64,000 nucleotides of DNA, from contig DUDT01000016.1 of assembly GCA_005110385.1 (NCBI GenBank), positions 1 to 64,000 of the forward strand, in the 5' to 3' direction. Positions 37,011 through 45,783 of this stretch are shown here, piece after piece. The notes under the pieces were generated by a model. It searched no databases, was not told the DNA's origin, and saw only the letters and a list, made by a program, of their open reading frames with translations. The translations under genes were made by a program, and so were the position numbers. Every line of letters starts with the position of its first letter. Position 1 is the first letter of the stretch. The stretch is from Candidatus Melainabacteria bacterium (GTDB lineage: Bacteria; Cyanobacteriota; Vampirovibrionia; LMEP-6097).

Positions 37011-37494
37011 GCTTTTTAGAATCGTTTACTGGCTCCATTAATTCACGAATTGCATCAAAGACAATCTTAAATTGTTCATCATAATGAGATTCTAATGCCT
37101 CTAATCTCATCGCTAAATCTTTATTCGTATCAATTAATTCACGCAATTTAACGAAGGTTCTCATAATTTGGATATTTACCTGTATCGCTCTTTTACTGTG
37201 AAGAATGCTAGATAGCATGGCGACACCCTGTTCCGTAAAAGCATAAGGAGCATATCTATTACCTCCTGAACTTGAGATCACAAATTGTGATCTCAAGTTG
37301 TGAAACTCTTTTTCATTAAGCTGAAACATAAAATCATCAGGAAAACGTTCTAGGTTCCTTTTTACTGCCTGTATTAATTTTCTTGCTTCCGTCTCATAAA
37401 GTTCAGCTAAATCCGTACTCAGCATTACCTTATGACCTCGAAGCCAATAAACTCGCTTTTGAACTGTTTCTAATGATATTAAGTTCTCATTCAT
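36991..37494 (-). CDS. ORF6N-domain protein
   Basis: Residues 1-100 match the ORF6N DNA-binding domain (QKRVYWLRGHKVMLSTDLAELYETEARKLIQAVKRNLERFPDDFMFQLNEKEF...YAPYAFTEQGVAMLSSIL), often phage- or mobile-element-derived. The C-terminal part is a coiled-coil (TFVKLRELIDTNKDLAMRLEALESHYDEQFK). It lies opposite to the defence operon, overlapping the end of the DUF4391 gene by 20 bp and splitting the operon before the methylase. It may be a regulator or an insertion in the island. Confidence 0.85.
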   Translation of the reverse strand: MNENLISLETVQKRVYWLRGHKVMLSTDLAELYETEARKLIQAVKRNLERFPDDFMFQLNEKEFHNLRSQFVISSSGGNRYAPYAFTEQGVAMLSSILHSKRAIQVNIQIMRTFVKLRELIDTNKDLAMRLEALESHYDEQFKIVFDAIRELMEPVNDSKKPIGFSI

Positions 37495-37625
37495 GTATTT
37501 GATTTTATCTTCTGGTATCCAAAATCATGATTCTATATAGTGCATAGCGTAATGAATAAGAGGGCTAATTCATAGTGTCTTCAAATTAAGCTGATTATAT
37601 TTGAAATTGATTTTAAAATAAGATT

Positions 37626-38243
37626 ATGCTCAAACTAGATGGTAAAACCCAAGACCTAATATCAGAGAATATCACTAAGCTAAAAGACTTATTCCCAGAG
37701 GCTTTTACAGAAGGGAAGATCGACTTCGAGGCTCTGAGATTAATCTTAGGCGATGAAATAGAGACAGAAAATGAGCGTTATAGTTTTACTTGGCATGGTA
37801 AATCAGAAGCTATTAAGCTTGCATTAAAGCAATCCACTGGTACTCTAAGACCGTGTAAAAAAGAGAGTAAGCACTGGGACACTACTCAGAATCTATTTAT
37901 AGAGGGTGATAATTTAGAAGTCTTAAGAGTATTACAAAGCTCTTATAGAAACAAAATCAAGATGATTTATATAGACCCGCCTTATAACACGGGTAATGAT
38001 TTTATTTATGAAGATGATTTCAAGGATAATGTGAAACATTATAAAGAGAAAGTCTCAGAAGCAATGAAAGCTAATCCAGAAACGGCAGGTAGATATCATA
38101 CTAATTGGCTTAACATGATGCATCCACGCTTAAAACTAGCGAGAAATCTTCTCCGAGAGGATGGTGTGATATTTATTTCTATAGATGATAATGAGGTTCA
38201 TAATTTAAGAAAAATTTGTGATGACATATTCGGGGGGGGGTAA
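37626..38243 (+). CDS. mod: Type III DNA methyltransferase, N-terminal part (frame ends at G9 tract)
   Basis: This is the N-terminal 205 residues of a type III (beta-class) adenine methyltransferase. The catalytic motif DPPYNTGNDF lies at about 117-126 after FIEGDNLEVL. The frame reaches ICDDIFGGG and stops immediately after a run of nine G. The rest of the enzyme continues in the +1 frame from 38218. G8 or G11 would join the two parts into IFGGGNFVGNVIW, the expected family sequence, so the gene is either OFF in this genome copy or has a homopolymer sequencing error. Confidence 0.9.
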   Translation: MLKLDGKTQDLISENITKLKDLFPEAFTEGKIDFEALRLILGDEIETENERYSFTWHGKSEAIKLALKQSTGTLRPCKKESKHWDTTQNLFIEGDNLEVLRVLQSSYRNKIKMIYIDPPYNTGNDFIYEDDFKDNVKHYKEKVSEAMKANPETAGRYHTNWLNMMHPRLKLARNLLREDGVIFISIDDNEVHNLRKICDDIFGGG

Positions 38244-39477
38244 TTTTGTGGGGAATGTAATATGGGCCCGTAAAAGGGGAAAAGATAATTCGGCAAAATT
38301 TTTGAGTCGAAACCATGAATATCTTTTGTTATTTGCCAAAGATATTAATTTATTAAGATTTAATAGGTTAGAAATGCCAGATCAGACAAGATTTGCTTAT
38401 AAAAATCCTGATAATGATTTGCGCGGTGATTACCGAACGCTCGGTCTTTGGGCACGAGGTTCACAGGGGGGATCCAGGTATTCATTTACCACAAAAACAG
38501 GTCTCTTTCTTTCTGCAAGAGAATGGCTTGTTGGTGAAGAGACAATGTTTGAACTTGATCAGCAGGATAAGTTAATAATCAATGGAGATAAGGTTTATCG
38601 AAAAATGTTTCTTACTGAATATAAGGGGGATATTCCTGAGACTATTTGGGATGATGCCTCCAATGCTGCAAATGCCGCAGATGAGATTAAGTCTCTATTT
38701 AATTATCAAGTTTTTGATACTGCTAAACCAACTCCATACATTTCAAAACTTCTAAAAATCGCCACATTGAAAGACTCTATCATCCTCGACTTCTTCTCTG
38801 GCTCCGCCACCACTGCACACGCCGTAATGAAACTCAATGCTGAAGACGGTGGTAATCGAAAATATATTTTAGTTCAATTACCTGCACCCATAGATCCGAA
38901 GAAAGATACAGTAGCCTATGACTTTATAAAAAATGAATTAAAAGCAGAACCTACCATCGCAGAAATCGGTAAAGAACGCATCCGCAGAGCTGGAGAAAAA
39001 ATTAAAGCAGAAATGACAGAAAAAGATTCTCAGCAGTTAAGCTTGCTTGAAGATAAATCTCTTAAAGCTAATTTAGATATAGGTTTTAAAGTTTTTAAAT
39101 TAGATGAAACAAATTTTACACAGTGGGATGAAGAGACTACAGATCCTGCTGGGGCTTTACTAAGATCAGTACAGAGCATTAAACCTAATAGAACTTCAGA
39201 AGATGCTCTCTATGAGATACTTCTTAAATATGGAATAGATTTAACCCTTCCTGTAACTGAATTAGAGATAGATTCTAGAAAAGTCTTTTCATTAGCTGCT
39301 AATTATTTATTGGTTTGCTTAGAAAAGAATTTAAGTCTAAGTACCATAGAAGAGATAGCTAAATTAAAACCTCAGAGAGTAGTTTTTTATGATGATGCTT
39401 TTAAGGATGATGTCGTGAAGCTTAATGCAGAGCAGACTTTGAGAAAGTTTGGGGTGGAAGATGTTAGGGTTATATGA
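38218..39477 (+). CDS. mod: Type III DNA methyltransferase, C-terminal part
   Basis: It continues the methylase in the shifted frame: NFVGNVIWARKRGKD, a variable target-recognition region (about 30-180), then the SAM-binding motif LDFFSGSATTAHAVM and a C-terminal domain (IAEIGKERIRRAGEKIKAE, LDIGFKVFKLDETNF). The nominal GTG start overlaps the N-terminal part and is unlikely to be used; translation would depend on the G tract. It is followed by the DUF1016 gene with a 4-bp overlap. Confidence 0.88.
   Translation: MMTYSGGGNFVGNVIWARKRGKDNSAKFLSRNHEYLLLFAKDINLLRFNRLEMPDQTRFAYKNPDNDLRGDYRTLGLWARGSQGGSRYSFTTKTGLFLSAREWLVGEETMFELDQQDKLIINGDKVYRKMFLTEYKGDIPETIWDDASNAANAADEIKSLFNYQVFDTAKPTPYISKLLKIATLKDSIILDFFSGSATTAHAVMKLNAEDGGNRKYILVQLPAPIDPKKDTVAYDFIKNELKAEPTIAEIGKERIRRAGEKIKAEMTEKDSQQLSLLEDKSLKANLDIGFKVFKLDETNFTQWDEETTDPAGALLRSVQSIKPNRTSEDALYEILLKYGIDLTLPVTELEIDSRKVFSLAANYLLVCLEKNLSLSTIEEIAKLKPQRVVFYDDAFKDDVVKLNAEQTLRKFGVEDVRVI
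38232..38240 (+). repeat. G9 tract, candidate phase-variation switch in mod
   Basis: Nine consecutive G in an AT-rich gene lie exactly at the frame break of mod. Slipped-strand changes to G8 or G11 restore the frame. Confidence 0.8.
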
Positions 39478-40526
39478 GTGATCTAATTGAGCGAGAAGAT
39501 TATCATAGCTTGCTTCTTGAATTAAAATCTAAAATTCATCAATCACAAATTAGAGCAGCTTTAGCAGTTAATAAAGAGCTTGTATTGCTCTATTGGCAGA
39601 TCGGTAATTCTATACTGATAAAGCAAGAGAAAGAGGGTTGGGGTTCCAAGATTATAGAGCAATTAGCTAAAGATCTGAAGAGTGAATTTCCACTAATGAA
39701 GGGCTTTTCAGTGCGTAATCTTAAGTATATGCGTAGCTTTGCTGAAAATTATAGAGATTTAGAATTTGTGCAAGTGGTTCTTGCACAAATCACTTGGTAC
39801 CATAACATAACTCTTTTAGATAAAGTAAAAGACAGCACCGAAAGAAATTTCTATATTCAAGAAAGTATTAAAAATGGCTGGTCTCGTAATGTGATGGTGC
39901 ATCAAATAGAATCTAATCTTTACAAAAGACAGATTCAGGCAGAAAAAGTACATAATTTTCAAGAAACATTAAGTAAGCCACAATCGGATTTAGCACACGA
40001 GATACTTAAAGATCCTTATAATTTTGATTTTCTCAGTCTAGGAGAAGAGATTAAAGAAAAAGACTTAGAAAGTGCTTTAATAAAGCATATTACAAAGTTC
40101 TTGTTAGAGCTAGGAGCAGGTTTTGCTTTTATAGGAAAACAGTATCACGTAGAAGTTGCAGGGCAGGATTTTTATATAGACCTACTTTTCTACCATATTA
40201 AATTACGTGCCTATGTAGTCATTGAGCTTAAGGCTGGAGATTTTAAGCCAGAGTACGCTGGGAAATTGAACTTCTATCTCTCCGCAGTAGATAAAATTTT
40301 AAAAAGTGATGATGATAAACCATCTATTGGTATTATTCTCTGTAAATCTAAGAGTAAGATCATCGCAGAATATGCACTAAGAGACATTACTAAGCCGATA
40401 GGAGTTTCTGAATATATGCTTACAGAATCTATTCCAGAAAATTTCAAGGGTGAATTGCCGAGTATTGAAGATTTAGAAAAAAGTCTTAGTGATTATCAGA
40501 TAATTACTAAAGAACAGGACGAATAA
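39474..40526 (+). CDS. DUF1016 (YhcG-type) PD-(D/E)xK nuclease
   Basis: This 350-residue protein has the DUF1016 N-terminal domain (YHSLLLELKSKIHQSQIRAALAVNKELVLLYWQIGNSI, WGSKIIEQLAKDLKSEFP, FSVRNLKYMRSFAENY). The C-terminal nuclease fold has an IDLLFYH...YVVIELKAGDFKPEYAGKLNFYLSAVD segment (Asp, then E-x-K). Such proteins occur in restriction-modification and defence loci. It overlaps mod by 4 bp and precedes res by 6 bp, so it is part of the operon. Confidence 0.88.
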   Translation: MSDLIEREDYHSLLLELKSKIHQSQIRAALAVNKELVLLYWQIGNSILIKQEKEGWGSKIIEQLAKDLKSEFPLMKGFSVRNLKYMRSFAENYRDLEFVQVVLAQITWYHNITLLDKVKDSTERNFYIQESIKNGWSRNVMVHQIESNLYKRQIQAEKVHNFQETLSKPQSDLAHEILKDPYNFDFLSLGEEIKEKDLESALIKHITKFLLELGAGFAFIGKQYHVEVAGQDFYIDLLFYHIKLRAYVVIELKAGDFKPEYAGKLNFYLSAVDKILKSDDDKPSIGIILCKSKSKIIAEYALRDITKPIGVSEYMLTESIPENFKGELPSIEDLEKSLSDYQIITKEQDE

Positions 40527-40532
40527 TATAAA

Positions 40533-43505
40533 ATGCTAAAACTCAAATTTGATGCCAATCAAGCATATCAACAAGAAGCCATAAGCTCTATAGTAGATAT
40601 TTTCGAGGGGCAGAGATCTGTCCAATCGAGATTTACCGCTCTAGAGAGTGATAGAGGCTTAGTTGGAAAAATAACAGAGCTAGGCTATGCTAATAAATTA
40701 GACCTTATTGATGAAGATCTGATAAAGAATGTAGTTAAAATTCAAGACCGCAATAGCCTTAAACGCAGTATTAATCTAAAAGATGCAGAATATGGAGTGC
40801 CTAACTTCGCTATAGAGATGGAAACGGGTACTGGTAAAACTTATGTTTATAGCAGAACTATCATGGAACTTAATGCTAGATATGGTTTTACCAAATTTAT
40901 CATAGTAGTGCCTAGTGTAGCTATTAGAGAAGGTGTTTATAAATCTTTACAAATCACAGAAGAGCATTTTGGGGGATTATACACAGGGAGAGCTTTCCAT
41001 TATTTTATTTATAGCTCTTCTCGCCTTAATGAAGTAAGAGCTTTCGCTACTAGTGACGCTATAGAAATAATGATTATTAATATAGATGCCTTTCGTAAGG
41101 GTTTTGAGGAAGGGAAAGATAATGCTGCGACTGTAATTCATAAGCCCTCGGATAAATTAGAAGGACGCAAGCCTATTGAGTTTATTCAGCAGACTAGTCC
41201 TGTAGTTATTATTGATGAACCCCAGTCAGTAGATGGCACTCCTAAAGCTAAAGAAGCGATTAAAGCCTTAAACCCTCTCTGTATCCTTAGATATTCTGCT
41301 ACTCATAAAGATACTTATAATCTAATGTATAAGCTAGGTCCTATAGAGGCTTTTGAGAAAAGCTTAGTTAAGAAAATAGAAGTACTATCTATTGATAATG
41401 GAAGTTCTAATTCATCACGTATTAAACTTCTAAGTGTTTCGGAAAAATCGGGCTCTTACTCAGCTACAGTCATGCTGAACTGCATAGATAAAAAAGGTAC
41501 TCATAAATTTAAAGAGGTCTCTGTAAACACTAATAAGCGAAGCAGTCTCTATGTTGTTTCTGGGGAAAATGATGAGTATAAAGATCTTAATGTCAGCAAT
41601 ATCTGTGCTCAAACAGATAAAGAATACATAGAAATAAATCAGACTGAAATTATAAAAATCGGACAGGCAGAAGATGATTTAGTAAGTAAAAGAGCTCAGA
41701 TTCGCTGGACTATAGAAAGCCATTTAGATAGAGAGGCGATTCTGCTAGAGCAGGGTATTAAAGTACTATCTCTATTTTTTATAGATAAAGTTCATAATTA
41801 CAGGGAAGCAGCAGATACTAAGAAAGGTATTTATGCTGAGATATTTGAGGAAGAATATTTTAATCTAATTAAATTACCTAAATATAATCAGCTCTTCACT
41901 AAAGAAGAATTTAAAAGCTATGCTCTGAATCCTCGTGTAGATGAGGTTCATGCAGGGTATTTCGCCCAAGATAAAAAAGGTGCTTATAAAGACACTAAGG
42001 GAGATACTCAAGCCGATGAAAGTGCTTATGAGCTGATTATGAAGAATAAAGAGAGACTATTAAGCTTTGATACTTCACTCAGATTTATCTTCTCGCATTC
42101 AACTTTAAAAGAAGGCTGGGATAATCCTAATGTCTTTCAGATCTGTACTCTAGTAGAGAATCAGGATCTTATGACTAAGCGTCAGAAAATCGGTAGGGGC
42201 TTGCGTTTACCAGTGAATCAGGATGGAGAAAGGATTTTAGATGATAACATTAATGTGCTAACCGTAGTAGCTAATGAAAGTTATGATAGTTTCGCCGAAA
42301 ATTTACAGCGTGAAATAGAGAAAGATACGAATATTAAATTCGGAGTTATTACAGAAAGGTTATTTGAAACGATTCGTATACAGAGAGAAGGAGAGCATAC
42401 AGAGTTAGGCTATGAAGCTTCTCTAAGAATTTATAACTATTTAAAATTAGAAAAACTAATTGATAAAAATGGTAAACCTAGCTCAGAGCTCAAGGAAGCC
42501 TTAGTGATGGAATCTTTAACTTTGCCAGAAGAGTTTTTAGAAATTAAAAAAGAAATTATCAGTACTATAGTGCAGACTCAGAAGCGTTTACCAATACTCA
42601 ATAGAGCAGATAAAGTGAAATTAGAGCTTAATAAACAGGTTTATTTAAGTCCAGATTTTATTCAGCTGTGGGAGCGTATTAAATATAAAACTGTTTATAG
42701 GATTAATTTTAACAGTGATGAATTAATAGAAAGCTCAGCTAAAGCGATAGCAAGAATGCCAGAGATAAAAACTAATCCAGTAATAGGAAGATGGGTTAAG
42801 CTGCAAATGGATAAAAAAGGAATTTCGGCTAGCGATCCTTTACGCATTAGAACTTTAATTAGAGAAGAGTATGAGGATAAACGTTTACCAGATATATTAA
42901 AATATGTAGAAACTTATACTAGGCTTAAAAAGAGTTCTATTGCAGAAATTTTAATTAGATCTAAAACTCTTAATGCTTTTTATTCAAACCCTCAAGAGTA
43001 CATGGAAAGAGTGGTAGAAGCTATTAATGCAGAAAAACGTAAGATAGTTGTTAATGGTATTAAATATGAAAAAATCAGCGATCATGAATTCTATAAGCAA
43101 GAACTATTTGATGATAAAGAGCTAATAGGCTATCTGAAAAACAATGCCATTCCTGTATCTAAAAATGTTTACTCTTATGTGCTTTATGATTCTGAGGTGG
43201 AGAGGCTTTGGGCAGAAAGGCTTAATAATGATCGTGATATTAAATTATTTACTAAACTGCCTCGCTGGTTTAAAATTGAAACCCCACTCGGTGACTACCA
43301 TCCCGACTGGATGATCTTATTAGATAAAAATTCAGAGGAAAGACTTTATTTCGTAATTGAGACTAAAGGCTCCATTAAAGATGAAGACTTAAGGTATCTT
43401 GAAGATAAAAAGATTCAGTGTGGTGAAAAGCACTTTGAAGCTTTAGGTACTGGAGTGAGTTTTACCAAGGCTGACGATTATAATACTTGGCGAGCTGGGG
43501 TTTAA
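40533..43505 (+). CDS. res: Type III restriction enzyme Res subunit
   Basis: This 990-residue superfamily 2 helicase-nuclease has Walker A ETGTGKTYVYSRTI (about 97-110), a DEPQ box (VVIIDEPQSVDG), YSATHKD, and late motifs LKEGWDNPNVFQICTL and KRQKIGRGLRLPVN. The C-terminal endonuclease has HPDWMILL followed by YFVIETKGS (PD-ExK). It cuts DNA after translocation when sites are unmodified. With mod frameshifted, restriction activity would be unsafe unless both subunits are required for cleavage, as is known for type III enzymes. Confidence 0.92.
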   Translation: MLKLKFDANQAYQQEAISSIVDIFEGQRSVQSRFTALESDRGLVGKITELGYANKLDLIDEDLIKNVVKIQDRNSLKRSINLKDAEYGVPNFAIEMETGTGKTYVYSRTIMELNARYGFTKFIIVVPSVAIREGVYKSLQITEEHFGGLYTGRAFHYFIYSSSRLNEVRAFATSDAIEIMIINIDAFRKGFEEGKDNAATVIHKPSDKLEGRKPIEFIQQTSPVVIIDEPQSVDGTPKAKEAIKALNPLCILRYSATHKDTYNLMYKLGPIEAFEKSLVKKIEVLSIDNGSSNSSRIKLLSVSEKSGSYSATVMLNCIDKKGTHKFKEVSVNTNKRSSLYVVSGENDEYKDLNVSNICAQTDKEYIEINQTEIIKIGQAEDDLVSKRAQIRWTIESHLDREAILLEQGIKVLSLFFIDKVHNYREAADTKKGIYAEIFEEEYFNLIKLPKYNQLFTKEEFKSYALNPRVDEVHAGYFAQDKKGAYKDTKGDTQADESAYELIMKNKERLLSFDTSLRFIFSHSTLKEGWDNPNVFQICTLVENQDLMTKRQKIGRGLRLPVNQDGERILDDNINVLTVVANESYDSFAENLQREIEKDTNIKFGVITERLFETIRIQREGEHTELGYEASLRIYNYLKLEKLIDKNGKPSSELKEALVMESLTLPEEFLEIKKEIISTIVQTQKRLPILNRADKVKLELNKQVYLSPDFIQLWERIKYKTVYRINFNSDELIESSAKAIARMPEIKTNPVIGRWVKLQMDKKGISASDPLRIRTLIREEYEDKRLPDILKYVETYTRLKKSSIAEILIRSKTLNAFYSNPQEYMERVVEAINAEKRKIVVNGIKYEKISDHEFYKQELFDDKELIGYLKNNAIPVSKNVYSYVLYDSEVERLWAERLNNDRDIKLFTKLPRWFKIETPLGDYHPDWMILLDKNSEERLYFVIETKGSIKDEDLRYLEDKKIQCGEKHFEALGTGVSFTKADDYNTWRAGV

Positions 43506-43553
43506 GTACCATTGCAAAAGACCTAAAATCCCACTATTAAAACATCTCAGGGC

Positions 43554-45764
43554 TTACAGTATTCTACAGCCATTTTCATCACATTGATAAGTTGGTTTAA
43601 ATTCTAAAAGACTTTCTAATCCTACTAAAGCTTGACCATAACCCGTAGGGTACTGCTTCGTATTTGCGACCATAATCTTAATCATCGAATTTAACTTATC
43701 TAAATAAATATTCTTACTTGTTAGTTTAAACAGCTCAATTAAATTACCGAAAGCGATTGAATTTCCAGATGGTATAGCACCATCAAAAAATTCTTTATTG
43801 GCTAAAGGTAATTCCTGAGCTTCTTTATCAGCATAGAAAAAAGCACCATTTTGATCATCCCAGAATTTACGAAACATAATCTCCTGTGTATCTGTAGCAA
43901 TATTAATTAGCTTTTTAGTATCTAAAACCTCTGAAACAGCATATAGATCAAGTACTTTTTCCCCAGGAGCAGTATTATACAAAGATAGTGCTTTAATTAA
44001 TTCTATTAAAGCAAAGATGAAAAAGCTGTAATCATTTATACATGAGATATTTGGTGAACTAATACCAAGACGTGAGGATTTCAGTAGTTCACCATTAGGC
44101 TTGCGCATGATTTTTAAAAGTGAATCCGTAACTTTAAGAGCAAGATTTAAAAACTTAGTATCTTGAGTTGCCTGATAAGCTTTCGCTAAACCTGCCACCA
44201 TAAGTGAATTCCAGTCAGTGAGTATCTTATCGTCTTTTAATGGATGTATTCTACCTTTGCGGTGTGCATAAAGCTTCTCCACTCTTGGTACTGAAAAATC
44301 ATTTAAATCTTTTCGATGCAGAATATTTCTACCTGTTTTTTCCTTAGTGCTTTCATCTAAAAAATTTCCCTTTTCCTCTACCTGAAAGGTTTTTACTATT
44401 AGAGCTAACTCATCTTTATTTAATATCTCTTTAAGCTCTTTCATCGTCCAAGTGTAGAACAAGCCCTCTTCTCCCTCACTGTCGGCATCTTCTGCACTGA
44501 AGAAAAGATTTTCTGATGAAAGCATGTCTGTTACTAAATATTCATATATTTCATCCAAAACTCTTTTATATAGAGATATGTTATTTTTAAGTTTTTCCTG
44601 ATCTAAATTCAGATCTTTTACATTTATAGAGTTTTCACTCTTTTGAGAATAGAGTTTTTCTAAAACCATCACGGTATCACTATAAGCCAGCATAAGCGTA
44701 GCTTGGTCATATAGCATCTTCTCGAAATGTGGTAATAGCCACTCTCTATCTGTAGAGTAGCGATGAAAACCATAACCAAGCTGATCAAAGACACCACCAA
44801 GACGAAACTGTGTCAAGCTTTTAAGCACCATATCAAGAGCAGTCGAAAATTTTTCCTTAATTACAGATTTATCCTCAATACCACTTTCTTTATTTGCCTT
44901 GCCCTCATTCAAGAAGCTCTTCTCATAAGTATTTAAAAAGCGTTGATAATATTTCAACAAAAAAGAATATACATGCGGACTAAAGAATTTAGGCGCTGGT
45001 CCAAAACCACCATATTTATTATCAAACTGGTGACTTAACTGTATAAAAGCTTTATCTGATATCTCTTGAATCTCATTACGAAAAGCTTCTGAGCTTTCAT
45101 TTATTTCTAAATTAAATATCTCTTTTCCTATTTCAGATACTAGTTCTGAACTACTGTCTTCACCTAAATGATACTTTCTATAATTAACACTAATTTTTTC
45201 TGCGGTAGCCTCTAGCTTCTCTTTATCGTTTAACCACATATGACCAAGATGATGAGCGATTTGAATTATCCCAGGCATCTCATAGCCATTAGGATAGAGT
45301 TTACTTAATTTAGGGAAATAAGTCCCTGCATAGAATACATGCTTCTCTGGAGTAAGAAAAAGATTAAGAGGCCAGCCCCCTCTAGATATAAGCATTTGAG
45401 CTATACCCATATAAAGACTGTCTATGTCTGGTCTTTCCTCTCTATCGACTTTGATACAGATGAAATATTGATTTAAAACCTTGGCTACATCTTCATTCTC
45501 GAAGGATTCATGCTCCATCACATGACACCAATGACAAGTCGAATAACCAATTGATAAAAATATAGCTTTATTTTCTGCTTTAGCCTTAGCAAAAGCTTTT
45601 TCAGACCACGGATACCAATCTACGGGATTCGCAGCATGCTGTAATAGATAAGGACTTTTTTCGAATACCAGCCTATTCCACTTATCACCACCATCCTCCG
45701 GAATTTTTTTTAAATCCTCACCTTGAGGCAGGTCTTGAAGTACTTTTTCTATGGTGTAATTCAT
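43554..45764 (-). CDS. Thioredoxin-domain protein, DUF255/YyaL family
   Basis: This 736-residue protein begins with a DUF255 thioredoxin-like domain: [22 protein letters not shown], then [22 protein letters not shown] with redox CxxC at about 77-80, and [13 protein letters not shown]. An (alpha/alpha)6 glycosidase-like body follows ([42 protein letters not shown]). The catalytic role is unknown. It ends with a Cys-rich [10 protein letters not shown]. It is 19 bp downstream of the AsmA-like gene start region and in the same orientation. Confidence 0.9.
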   Translation of the reverse strand: MNYTIEKVLQDLPQGEDLKKIPEDGGDKWNRLVFEKSPYLLQHAANPVDWYPWSEKAFAKAKAENKAIFLSIGYSTCHWCHVMEHESFENEDVAKVLNQYFICIKVDREERPDIDSLYMGIAQMLISRGGWPLNLFLTPEKHVFYAGTYFPKLSKLYPNGYEMPGIIQIAHHLGHMWLNDKEKLEATAEKISVNYRKYHLGEDSSSELVSEIGKEIFNLEINESSEAFRNEIQEISDKAFIQLSHQFDNKYGGFGPAPKFFSPHVYSFLLKYYQRFLNTYEKSFLNEGKANKESGIEDKSVIKEKFSTALDMVLKSLTQFRLGGVFDQLGYGFHRYSTDREWLLPHFEKMLYDQATLMLAYSDTVMVLEKLYSQKSENSINVKDLNLDQEKLKNNISLYKRVLDEIYEYLVTDMLSSENLFFSAEDADSEGEEGLFYTWTMKELKEILNKDELALIVKTFQVEEKGNFLDESTKEKTGRNILHRKDLNDFSVPRVEKLYAHRKGRIHPLKDDKILTDWNSLMVAGLAKAYQATQDTKFLNLALKVTDSLLKIMRKPNGELLKSSRLGISSPNISCINDYSFFIFALIELIKALSLYNTAPGEKVLDLYAVSEVLDTKKLINIATDTQEIMFRKFWDDQNGAFFYADKEAQELPLANKEFFDGAIPSGNSIAFGNLIELFKLTSKNIYLDKLNSMIKIMVANTKQYPTGYGQALVGLESLLEFKPTYQCDENGCRIL

Positions 45765-45783
45765 TTAATAAAAATCTTAGCAA

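Noticed and set aside
32954-43505. DISARM or BREX system
   Set aside because: No DUF1998 gene, no PglZ, no BrxL-type protease is present; mod and res are of type III.
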